A stretch of DNA of 64,000 nt. Source: Allacma fusca (taxonomy: Eukaryota; Arthropoda; Collembola; Symphypleona; Sminthuridae). Both the position numbers and the translations under genes were made by a program. The notes under the pieces are model-generated. The model did no database searches. It was not told the DNA's origin and was given only the letters and a program-made list of their open reading frames with translations. Below, in pieces: positions 23,377 through 34,144 of the stretch (the stretch's first letter is position 1; every line of letters begins with the position of its first letter). Where the stretch lies: assembly GCA_947179485.1 (NCBI GenBank), contig OX359246.1:46293632-46357631 (forward strand). Direction: 5' to 3'.

Positions 23377-25259
23377 ATGAATATCTTAGCCAAATTTCTC
23401 CGTAAGGTAGGAATAATTTTAGCTACCGTAATATTTGTAATAATCTTAGCACTACATTTACCACATTACTCAATTCTAATAATTTTTCGCTCAATTGTCC
23501 GTCTATGTGCGAAATTATTCCGAGCGGATTTAGACTCCCCTCTCACAAATGACACCATAATGTACGCCCTTTATCCGTACTCAAAGCCTAACAAGACTCT
23601 CAATGTGACGATCACTTTTTGTATCAAGGGTAATTTAACTCCGGAAAGACTTCGACAGTTATTTACAGAAAATATCATGAACAACAAAACCAAAGAGGGT
23701 CAATCGACTTTTGAGAGACTCCAACAAACCTGGACAACTTATTTGGGCTACACATTCTGGAAAACTGATAGGAATTTTAATTTAAAAAATCACATAAGGG
23801 AATATGACTACGACGGGGAATTAAGTTTTCCGAATCCTTGTCAAGACAGTGGTCTGGCCCGAGTGGTAGGACAACTTGTGGGCTTGCCTTGGGAAAAAAA
23901 TCAAAGCCCTTGGGAGATTCTTTTAGCGAAGGATTGTCATCCCACAAATTCCTTGGAACAACAGAAAACATACTTTATTTTGAGGATGGACCACGTTTTG
24001 GGGGATGGCTACAGCACCTTGAAATTCATGGAGTTGTTGTTCAATCTCAAACTTTCTGTCCCAAAGCTTGGGATGAATCAAAGACAATTAACCAAGTGGC
24101 AAAGATTTGGGATGGTAGTCAAAATTCCGCAGGACTTTGTTGAAAACACTCTATTGCACCTGTTGAGTCCGAAAATGTACGACCGGACTTTATCTAATCA
24201 AGTAAATGTCAGTATTAGCCCAGCTGTGCCCGTGAGTCTTGTCAAAGATATCAAAAATCATTTCAAGGTCAGTTATGCTGCAGTTTTACACTCCGCCGTG
24301 CAAGGCGCGATTGCCCGGGGAATTCATCTCGCGGGAAAGACCCCTCCCAAAACTACTCTCTGTAGCTTGTCTTTCCCTGTTCCAAATCATCCGGGTGGCA
24401 TGGTCATACATACGTAAGTTAAGATCAATGACTTTATATTTTAAATAGGGTGTATATTTATGCTCTAATTCGTATCCCCAGATGTAACAGACACCATCTT
24501 AGCCCTTTTAGGGGCAAATAGAAACGAAGTCCTTAGTGGCGCCACCTTGGCGTGATTGAAGCACAATAAATGTCACCAGACAATTAAATTTTTTGTACAG
24601 TGTCACACCTAATCTATTTTTCAGGACGTATTTAATATGCGAGTTGCCATGTGGAGCAGCTTCTCCTGTCGATCGCTTGACTGAGACTCAAGACATTTTA
24701 AAAGAAGCGAGCAAATCTACGGTGCCTCTGAGTTACCCGATCATGTTTCGAATTTTGGCCCTGTATCCACTTCCGGTGAGACGCTGGGTAATGAACTTTC
24801 TATTCTCAGGCGGGATTAGCTATGGGATGGCTACCTTCCCTGTTACTAATTTAACTGACTATCTCGATGGGATGGAGGTGAAGGATTTAATGATATCTTT
24901 TGGAACCATCAGTTCGTTGGGTACGTAAATATGTAATTACTGCAGTTGTATGAATTATTAGCGGGATCTTAATTTTCTAATCTTAATGTCCTTGAAAGAA
25001 AAAATGGGTTGATGAACATACGCAACTACAGACTTAATTGTCTTAATTAATTGTCTGAATTAATATTGAAATAATCTGCATATAATCTGGTTCTGTGTGT
25101 ATAGGAATGATGGTGCACACTGGAGGAGTGAACAACAGACATAGATTTTGTTTTACGGTGGATAAGAATGCTTTTGGGTCTGAGGAATGGTGTAACAAAT
25201 TGGGGGGTCTTGTTCTGGAAGAATTGAGGGAACTTGCTCAACGGATTCCTAGGAGTTGA
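23377..25259 (+). CDS. WSD-type membrane O-acyltransferase (wax ester synthase/DGAT-like)
   Basis: Predicted acyl-CoA O-acyltransferase making wax esters or triacylglycerols at a membrane. Three exons: 23377-24413, 24625-24920 and 25105-25259, all GT-AG, giving about 495 residues, the usual WSD length. The ATG at 23377 starts MNILAKFLRKVGIILATVIF, a hydrophobic N-terminal anchor of some 20-30 residues. The catalytic HHxxxDG motif reads DHVLGDG (about residue 204): the first His is Asp, while the second His, the Asp and the Gly are kept. The C-terminal WSD region is seen in FPVPNHPGG, GMATFPVTNL and GMMVHTGGVNNRHRFCFTVD. It lies on the opposite strand to the SEC14-like array; a shared lipid role is only suggestive. 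Confidence 0.85.
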
Positions 25260-25581
25260 GTGATGACAAACAATGTGATCACTATAGTGCAGGAGATTTA
25301 TTTTCAAACGTTTTATACAATGAGCACTAATGTTGAGAACCACAATAATATTGTGTACTGTTGTCATTTGTTAATTTAATTTCAATGGATGACACTTCAA
25401 AATGGCTTCAATAAATTGTTTGGGATTTTAAAAGTATGAATAACGTTTGGACAGACTATGTGTATGCTTATAATAACTACTGTTGATACAATAACCTAGA
25501 GGGTTACAAGGCGCATTATTGTTAGTGACTCCTTGTCAAGGAAATCTGGACTACAGAAACCATCCTGAACTGGAGCCTTTG

Positions 25582-28500
25582 TTAACCTTGGAATACATCC
25601 TTCCCATCAATATCTATCAGAAGATGTAACCGCTTGGATCTGTATCTACTGTATGAGTTATCGAAAACCAAAGTATCTAGAAAATTAAAAAAGACAATAT
25701 ATTTAGACCCAATACAAAATCCCATAACTTGAAGCGCAACGCCGAAGGTAATAATAATTATACAATCCAATTTTCCATAATAAATTAACCAAACATTAAC
25801 AAGCTTACAAACGCCATCTTCATTCACATCGACCAACCCCACTTGGACACAGACATGCGAATCGACCTTAGCGTATGGGAACATTGGTTTCCCTTTATGT
25901 GTAAATTCAAACCCAATATCATAAACATCCGTTTGAAAATTCCATGTGATTCGGTTCCCCACAACAAGGTCAAAACTTCGGGTGAATTTGGAACCAGCCG
26001 ACACATCGACAGGAATTAAGTCTTCTGGAGCGTAAAATGGAGCTCGCGGCAGCGAGAAGATTGACAGTCCCAATCGATTTGACATCTTTACAATGATGAA
26101 AGGGAAAGTGAATACTAAACCAACTTAAATCCTTAAAGGGAAATTACTTAGGACATGATTACTTACGAAGTGCTGCGTGGTATTGCTTCCCCCAAAATCT
26201 GAAGGAAGCTCATCACTGCCAATATTTTCTCTCAGTTTTGACCTCCACTGGTCCGGGCCTCCACCAAATACGTGTATTTTGGAGAGCGTGCGGGGTGATA
26301 GAATTGGATAAACCATGGGCCAAAATATTTCGAAGATTTTTGGAACTGCCAAAAAAAAAAAGAATACGGCTATATATAGTTTCTAAAACAAAAGTTATTC
26401 GCAGGCATCGCGCGCATCCGCAATATCCCCAAATCGAAAATTCCCCTTTCCCTAACAAATAAAGTCCATAACATATTATTTTCAGATAATCTTAATGCAC
26501 GATTTCCATTAACCCGAAGTTATACTTGTCCCCTATTTCTATCGCAGAATTTTTCCTTACTTCCAATCTATTTAAAAAGTTCCCCTATACCCCATAGGGA
26601 TAAAGTTTCCCTGTCTTGTCTTAACGCATTAGTTCATGCTTATCTCCAACGCAAAAATCGTTTATATACTTGACGCACATATAAAATTCCTCTATATCTA
26701 AAGCACAATGTTCCACCTATCCCGAACAGAGGCCGGGGCAAGATTATAGCAAAATTGGTAAGCGCGTGCGCATAACCTAAGTTTATGACCTTTAAACATA
26801 TGTGCGGTATGATTTTGTACGTAAGTACATAAGTGTACCAAATTTCAAGACCAGGCCAAAAAATGGCGCCAGTACACAGAGTCAAAGTTAGGGGTTTTAA
26901 AAACTTTCCCCGGCCTCTGTAAAAATCCTCCAATGTAGACTCAAAAAAGAAGCGTGATACACAAACACAAGCACTCATGTACCCGCAACATGGTTAAAGT
27001 AAACGTTATTGCAATTCTTAAATATTGTAATTATTACGTAAGGCTTACCGCTGACTATAAAAGCAGCTTTCATTCTTTCAGGGTAGTTAGCGTCGAAGAG
27101 TTTGAGAAATTCTACGATAAAGCGAACAGCTAAGTGGGGAATTCAGAAAACAAATATTTAGTAATCGCATTTACATTATTGATGTATTTAAAATAAACCG
27201 TTCAAATTAGAAATCAGTAAATCTTTTTTAACCCACGGACCTTGCTGCGACATCACTTGTTTGAGTGAAAATTGTTCTAGATCAAAAACAATGGTAGCTT
27301 GGGTTTGAATGTTATCCTTCTCAAGTGATTGCATGTGCTTGCTGAAAATTTCCAAGTATTTGAGTATGTACTGGAGCATTTTATCCTCGTAGCCATCTTT
27401 AATCATCGCTTTCAAATCCCATCGCCCGAACGGAATAATAGCCACTATAAGTTATACAATAATTGCATGTTAGACACACATCTGATAATTTAGGAATTAA
27501 GTGTAATCAATGGTTATACACATGCGTTGTTCCCTGTCCTTTACCCACCCATTGGCCCCCCGCTCAGGAGAACCTGGACAGTTTCCCATGCTGACGGTAA
27601 TGTTATAAATGCAAAGTAGTTCCTGTTAAACGAAGCCCCCACCATGTAATGGTTCAAACACTCAAACATTGCTTAGAATAGTGGTTGGAGCTGCTATTCA
27701 AAAAAACCTAGTGTATTATCGTCTGATAAAAATGACCGCAATTTTGTAGTACTTGTGATGAGTAGCCACATCGCCACATGGGAACTAGGGAAACCGTGGG
27801 CGTATAGATTCCATGACGAGGGTAACAGGATCTTCCAAGATAAAGATATTTGGTCCTGCTACCATTTTACAGAGATGTCTGGGGATGGTACTAAGTCGGA
27901 CACAAAATATTTAGAAGAAAGGTTTTGTTTCCATTCCCAAAATTACCCGCCCACTCCCCCCGTGTCATCTGTACCCATGTCAAGCACTGATTTTTACTTT
28001 GGATTAATATCAACTATTACACACCCAATGTCCCATCTTTGTCCCTCAGACCCAGTCTCAGTGGTAAACTTGTCAGCAGTTTCTCATCCCAAATGAGGTC
28101 CTTGGAAAGTTCATCGACGTTGTTTTCCTGCCGCCAGCTGATGGACTACAAATGTAATATACCAATATTGTTATTATATTTGAATTTCTAATTAGTCAAG
28201 CCAGGATTCTGGAATCAGGGCAATTTTATAATTATTTTAGATCTTCTTAAAGTTCTTATAGTAGAAGAAGTTTTCGAGATATATTATTTCTCTAAATATT
28301 CAAAATTTGTCGAATTTGCCAACTATTTTAAGAAATTCTAAAAATAAAATTTCAATATCAGGCCCTGATGGGGTCTCATCAGGTATCAGAAATTAGTATA
28401 CCAAATTAGGAGGGTCCCCAATATCGCGATTTTAAAATAAATGCGATCACAAATAGATTTGTTTTTACCTTTCGGAGCATTTTCTCAGCATTTTCGACAT

Positions 28501-29544
28501 TAAGGTCTCTGGCTGCAATAAATAAATAAGTATTGCCTTATTATCTATACGTTAAATAAATTAAATGAAACCTATTAGCTCCATTTCCATGAAGTTAATT
28601 GATTCTGCATGTTGAAGGCCATAGTCTCTCAAGGAAGTTTTGAAAACTTTTGGAAACTTATGTCTGATTTTGAGCATCCATCAAAGGGGAGAGCAGAAAT
28701 GTTTACCTCGGAGCCAGCGTAATAAGTTAAAATCATGTGTTTCCTTGGGACCCAATGTACTAATGAGGTCACTGATCTGGGCGCGAAACTGAAAATTTAA
28801 TTAATGTTTTCATATAGGACATATATAAGTTAAATCAGCACAATATTTAACTGCTGATTTGTAGGTGCAGAGTTCATGTACCTTTTCCCTGTCATAATCG
28901 CATTAGGAAAGCTGGAAAGTTTTTTAGTGAGTATTGGTGAAGATGTTGAAACAAAGAGAAAACCCATCCGATTACCCTAGTTACATGAGCCCATTTACAT
29001 AAGTAAAATACGGCAATAAGAACGGGATTTGAGAACTACTCTAAAATTTGGTATTTTGTGTAAAAGACGATTGAAGTCCCCATTAAAATTTGCACGAAAG
29101 TTTCCTGTGATTTAAAGGGTTCAAGTACTATCGTACATACTTGGTTATTCTAAACTTTGATTTCGTTAATTTTTTTCTTTTTACGTTGAGGTCATGTATG
29201 TTTTTTGAACTGATTGTTTCCATGTAAGTATGCAGAAAAAGTTTTGACTTTGGAAAATTAGAGCATTTTTCTTATCCTATTAATTATTTGTGTTGGAAAT
29301 TATCTTTCAGCTGCGTGCGTACAGGTCTCGGGTAAATTGCATCCCATATTTTGTACCCAACATTTTGTACCCTACATTTTGTACAATACATTTTGTACCC
29401 TACATTTTGATCCTTAAATTTTGTACTCAACTTTTTACACCCTACATATTTTATTAAAAAAAGAAATATATTTGATACATAGGAATTGTAAATTACCTGT
29501 TTAAGAATAGCCTTTTCCTCCTTGGAAATAATATTTTCAGCCAT
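25582..29544 (-). CDS. SEC14-like CRAL-TRIO/GOLD protein, array copy C
   Basis: Third array copy with the longest introns. Exons: 29497-29544 (start MAENIISKEEKAILKQ), about 28706-28790, 28477-28514, 28024-28144, 27240-27445, 27048-27131, 26168-26346, 25808-26085 and 25582-25672. Landmarks: HDFNLLRWLR, ARDLNVENAEKMLRK, IPFGRWDLKAMIKDGYEDKM, NYPERMKAAFIVS, VPKIFEIFWPMVYPIL and ELPSDFGGSNT. The GOLD domain shows RITWNFQTDVYDIGFEF, MFPYAKVDSHVCVQVG and DTLVFDNSYSRYRSKR, ending GKDVFQG. One GOLD-exon donor follows ...DGV rather than the ...DGT of the sister copies, a small local change. The introns hold a degenerate C-rich minisatellite (26430-26725) and a 14-bp tandem repeat (29349-29446). The coding frame looks intact. 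Confidence 0.87.
26430..26725. repeat. Degenerate C-rich minisatellite in an intron
   Basis: About ten degenerate units of some 26 bp resembling TTCCCCTATCCCxAACGCAT (x = variable), sharing the TTCCACCTATCC element with the array at 21170-21420. It lies between the exons at 26168-26346 and 27048-27131. Confidence 0.5.
29349..29446. repeat. 14-bp tandem repeat, about seven units
   Basis: Imperfect copies of TTTTGTACCCTACA in the first intron of SEC14-like copy C. Confidence 0.75.
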
Positions 29545-30839
29545 TTTAAAAATCGTGTGCTTGTACTACAGCTGACAAATATTGATTGAAATACTCGGAA
29601 GGACAGTGCCGGAATGAAACTGTAATATAATTTGAGTTCCTCTAAATTCCTTCCATCAACTGGCTTAGAAGAAAAATGATACTATTTAAACTTGTGACAC
29701 AATATATATTGAATGATAGTGAGACTTGTGGTGTTGCGGTTATGCATGTTCTAATTATTGTACATTACATATCCACAGGAAATTAACAAAACAGTCCAAG
29801 TATTACAAGTAATCAGGTCTTAGGGATAAATTTAGAGTTGAAAATATTTTTCTTATATTATACTTCTCTATAAGTTCACTGCCATTGATTAAATGAATTT
29901 ATGATTCACAAGAACTCTCAGTCATTCAAGAATGAATCATTGTCCGAACGTCAAAACCTCGCCTTGCTGCAGATGCTTTCCATGCATAGCACATTACTTC
30001 CCATCATGGCCAATGGTCCAAAAGGATAATAATAATAGAAAAGTTCTTTGACATACATAATTAATCCATTGAAAGTGCAAGCGTAAGTAACTGCGTCACT
30101 TAATCTGTCTAATAAGCTAAAGATTGTAACCTCACTTTCGTAAAAAAGACTGCTCACTCTCTAACCTTCACCTTTAGCTTTCACTAGTTCCCATTTTCAG
30201 GAGAACTGTTTGAGGGCAACCTGTAAGGCCACAGCATTGATTCGAAAGTACTGAGATGATTTATAAAAATCCGTGTAACTTCGGAAACAATAAAAATTGG
30301 GCTACCGTTGATAAGTAATTATATGAACAAATTACCGGTGGAAAAGATAGTGCATATATTGGTGAGGATAAGAAAATCAAATCCTGCATAAATATTTGCA
30401 TTAGATCTTTTGTATTCTTAAATTAAGGGACCATGCTAAAAGGAACCGGATTACAAAGTCCCGGAAGCTCTACGAGCAATTCTTTACGGGTATTTAGTCC
30501 GGGGTCATGGTAAAATTAGATTAAAGTAAAAAATTAGTAAAAAGAGATTCGTCTGGACTGAAGATTTTAGTTGACTGTGCAGGATTTTTGATTTATATGA
30601 AAATAATTATGTCAATGTCCATTGGTCAAGGTCAGAGACAAGTTTGTGTGGAACATAAGGGTAGTCGGGGCTAATGTTAGAGTTAGCCCTGGTGTTTTTT
30701 CCAGAACAATAGACCCTCTAAAGGTAAAAATTATTTCATACTATCTTGTTAGGGACGTTTGAGACTTGTCCCTTAGATACGTTTTGAGGAGACCTTGAAA
30801 GTGTTTGGCTATGGCGATCTAACATTTCCTGTACTACCA
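29545..30839. other. Intergenic, no gene seen
   Basis: Upstream flank of copy C. A minus-strand open frame at 29951-30157 has no recognisable domain. Confidence 0.4.
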
Positions 30840-30929
30840 GGTTCAAAATGGATTATCTCCGGGAATTTTAAGATGTCATCGAGGTAACTCTCAAATCGCA
30901 TAACCTTCCTACGTTATCTACTCTATCTT

Positions 30930-31779
30930 TTGTCCCCCCTGATGTGGAACCTAGTAATAGACGAATTGCTGTCAAACCTTGCGACGATCCTGGGACTTCT
31001 TTCGCAGGCATGTGCTGACGATGTCGCAATGCTTGTGAGAGGAAAAGATACTGGGACCATAGTAGATATATTGGAGCGTGGAATCTCGGCAATAGCTGAG
31101 TGGTGTCCTGCTCGTGGACTTAAGCTAAATGCAAGTAAAACGGAATTAATTCCGTTCACTCGGAAAAGGAAGGTGGGACTCCGGATTATTTCCACTGGGG
31201 AAACCGCACTCAAGTATAAGACGTCGGCAAAGTACTTGGGAATCTTACTCGACAGCAAACTCCTAATGACGGAGCACTGTAGAGACAGGAGAAACAAGGC
31301 CACTGCCGCGCTAGGCTATAGCAGGCGGATTGTTATTCGGGGCTTACTCCAAAGCGAATGCTTTGGATCTATATACCGCAGTTATCAGGCCAATTATCGA
31401 GTATGGTGCTTTTGCTTGGATCGGCTCAGCTAATAAGACTACCTGCCTGGGGGCACTGAACAAGGTGCAGTACCAGGCGGGATTGCTCATCACGGGAGCC
31501 ATGCGGGGGACTCCAAGGGAAGCCATAGAGTGCTTAACTGGATTGACCCCCATAGCTATACACCTGAAAGGTGTGGCGATTTCTACGATGCACAGGCTGA
31601 AGGCTAATGGGCATTGGAGGCATGATGGACTAACCCGGGGACATGCAAAGCAGTGTACCGGGCTGGGGATCAATATACCGGAATTGCAAATGCCTTCAGA
31701 CAACTGTATGTTCGTGGTTAATAGGAATTATGCAATAAATCTCAGGAGTAGGAACGACTGGAAACAGGAAGACCTCTAG
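30930..31779 (+). pseudogene. Reverse transcriptase fragment of a LINE
   Basis: Opens with SPLMWNLVIDELL, the RT helix after the usual PQGG motif. The catalytic ACADDVAML (YADD equivalent) and the following NASKTELIPF and KYLGILLDSKL blocks are recognisable. The frame changes near 31330 and continues as ALDLYTAVIRPIIEYGAFAW, ending at an in-frame TAG directly before the RNase H part. Confidence 0.8.
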
Positions 31780-32649
31780 ATGAGACACAGGGAACACATA
31801 AACTGCTACACAGACGGATCCAAAGGAGACGATGGCCTGTCTGGAAGCGGGGTATATATTGTCGAAGGAGGAGAGGACATTCACATGTCGTCATACCCCT
31901 TGGGGAAGTATGCTACTGTCTTTCAGAGCGAATGTTTTGCGGCCCTTCAGGCAGTGTATTGGCTTTTAGAAAGAGGAGTAGAGGAAAGAGAAATCTATCT
32001 CTACTCCGATTGTAAAAGCATGTTGGAATCATTGGAAAATGGCTGTATAAGATCTCTCATTCTGAAAGAATGTCACGATAAAATACAGGCACTGGCAGAG
32101 GTGAACCGGGTAACCTTAGGGTGGATACCGGGGCACTCAGGTCTTGCAGGCAACGTAAAGGCTGATGAGATGGCAAGGAGAGCTACGATACGGGGAACTA
32201 GTAGGGTGGGCATAGGCCCGGAACCTGCAGTACCCATCTCCTCCTCCGCGGTTAAATCAGCAATTCGGGGGTGGAAGAGGGCAGAACATATCAGGTGTTG
32301 GAACCTCTCCTCGATTAAATCAAAGAAATTTATCTCCGGACCCAAATGGGGAACAGAGAGTATAGTGGGGGTAAGCAGGCAGTCAAGAAGACTGCTTACC
32401 TATGCATATACGGGGTTTGGACCCACCAACGCGCATATGCATAAACTGAAAGGTGTAGGGGGCACATGCTCATGCAACCTGGCCGATGAGACAATGGAGC
32501 ATATCATTTGTGAATGCCCTCTCTACATCGGTCAGAGGTTGGTCTACCTGCATCATGGCATAGCATCTTGGCATATGGTCACGCAAGAAGCTTCCCACCG
32601 TAATCTTGTAGCCTTTCTCATGGCTACCAGAAGGTTGGGTAAAAGCTGA
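31780..32649 (+). pseudogene. RNase H domain and zinc-like tail of the same LINE
   Basis: In the same frame as the preceding segment after one stop codon. All RNase H catalytic positions are visible: Asp in CYTDGSKGD, Glu in QSECFAALQA, Asp in LYSDCKSM, and the final Asp of the WIPGHSGLAGNVKADEMARR block. A C-terminal CSCNLADETMEHIICEC cluster follows, typical of LINE ORF2 ends. The final 290 codons are open, but the upstream lesions make the whole inactive. Confidence 0.82.
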
Positions 32650-33101
32650 AAGCAATTGCATCAGGGCGAGCGCAATAAGTCTCTGGCTTGAGCGCCTCCA
32701 AAGGAAATTCAAATTATGGATAGACGTTGGTCCCTACAAATACATACACACGTTATCTAATGCTGGGTTCCTTAAATTTTATGCATTTCGATTACTCTAG
32801 TGCACAATTATTGTGTGAGAAGGGTTAAAGGGTTCAAATGCACAGGCTTTGGAAAAAATTGTATGAGGAGTGCAAAAGGGTGATTCCAGAAAGAGACCCA
32901 CAGACCGTTTTTCCTAAAATGGAAACTACGTTTTCACACAAAAAAACTATGGTTAACACGATAAAAATATGAAAACACTTATTTTCCCAGTTTGAATTCT
33001 TCGAAATAATAGTTCAAACACGGTCAAATTTATATTAAACAGTGTTAAGCACCTCCAGTAATGTTTTTTATTTTTTATTTCCAGATCACATAAAAGAAGA
33101 A

Positions 33102-33182
33102 AGTATAAGTCATTTATCCACTAACTCGTACCGGAAGTACGAGTTAGTGGACATATGTGCACCGGAGGAAAGCCAGCTGTTG
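33102..33182. repeat. Left terminal inverted repeat of the Polinton
   Basis: The first 42 bases are identical to the reverse complement of the right end. A 6-7-base divergent patch and then another 26 identical bases follow. It contains a perfect 14-bp stem (CCACTAACTCGTAC / GTACGAGTTAGTGG) with a 5-base loop at 33117-33149. It is preceded by the target duplication AAGAA. Confidence 0.93.
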
Positions 33183-34144
33183 AAGAGCTAGCTTAACACA
33201 GTCAGTTTTACAAATAAAAGAATCTTAATTACACTTCCATTGTCATTGAAAATTTGTTTTGTTGAAACGAAAACTATTTTATTTATATATTAATTAAATA
33301 TTTACAACTATAACTTTTTCATCACGTTGTGTCTTTGTAATTGTTGGTTGGTGTCTAATTGAAGAGATTCATATGCATACGTCCGTGGATAAGAACGACT
33401 TCAATTTCCGTCAACCGGACCATGCAAGGGAGGTGGCGGAAAGACAACTTATACGATTATTTTTCTCTATACTTCTTGTGACTTAATTATTATTAAGATT
33501 ATATATTACATCAACACATTCCTTCTTGCATAATTAGTCCATAAGAGACATACATACCTTTTCCATCAATGTCCTCCTTCTTGATCAGCAGATGATAGAG
33601 CAATGGTACAATTTTGTTTTGAACAAGCTAAAACAAAGCCTATACTGTTTGATCTACAAAAAACTATATCAAAACGAACCAACTCTTATGATCTCATGGC
33701 AGACAATACTCGAACCTCAACTTTGTCTCTTTCGGCTAAGATCCAACAAAAACTTTATGAAGTAACATAAAATATCTAACAAATCCTTATTTCCTTGGTA
33801 TAACTCTATTAAAACTAGCATGAGTAAACTAAACTTGAACATAAACTGAGATAATTTCTTCAATGTAGCAGCCACGCATAGGTTACAGAACATTGTAAAG
33901 ACAACTCTGATTCAATCTTAAGACATTCCCGAATGTTACTACTTCGCCATTAATATTGTCAGCATATTATGTAATCAAGAACGTGTAATATTTCGTACTA
34001 TTTTTAACTATTATACAGGTAATGACAAGAAATTAGAATAGCAAATATTGAAACCAATTCGTACACATTTCATCTCCTTTAAGCTGGCTTAAACATTACA
34101 CTTCACTTGTAGATGTTGAAGATTATGAAGTTGATGAGCAGTTG
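33183..34144 (-). other. Polinton left subterminal region; one exon-like segment
   Basis: Mostly AT-rich non-coding sequence. A 70-base minus-strand segment at 33558-33627 is bounded by an AG acceptor and a GT donor. It reads LVQNKIVPLLYHLLIKKED, so it may be an orphan exon. No family is recognised. Confidence 0.35.

Larger units (their letters stand above)
30840..32760 (+). mobile_element. 5'-truncated non-LTR (LINE) retrotransposon remnant
   Basis: Contains the 3' end of a reverse transcriptase, a linker and an RNase H domain, an order found in I/R1-like non-LTR elements. The endonuclease and the fingers part of RT are missing, the usual 5' truncation of target-primed elements. A frame change (about 31330) and an in-frame TAG (31777-31779) interrupt it. 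No poly-A tail or target duplication is obvious; the boundaries are approximate. It lies just left of the Polinton terminus. Confidence 0.8.
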
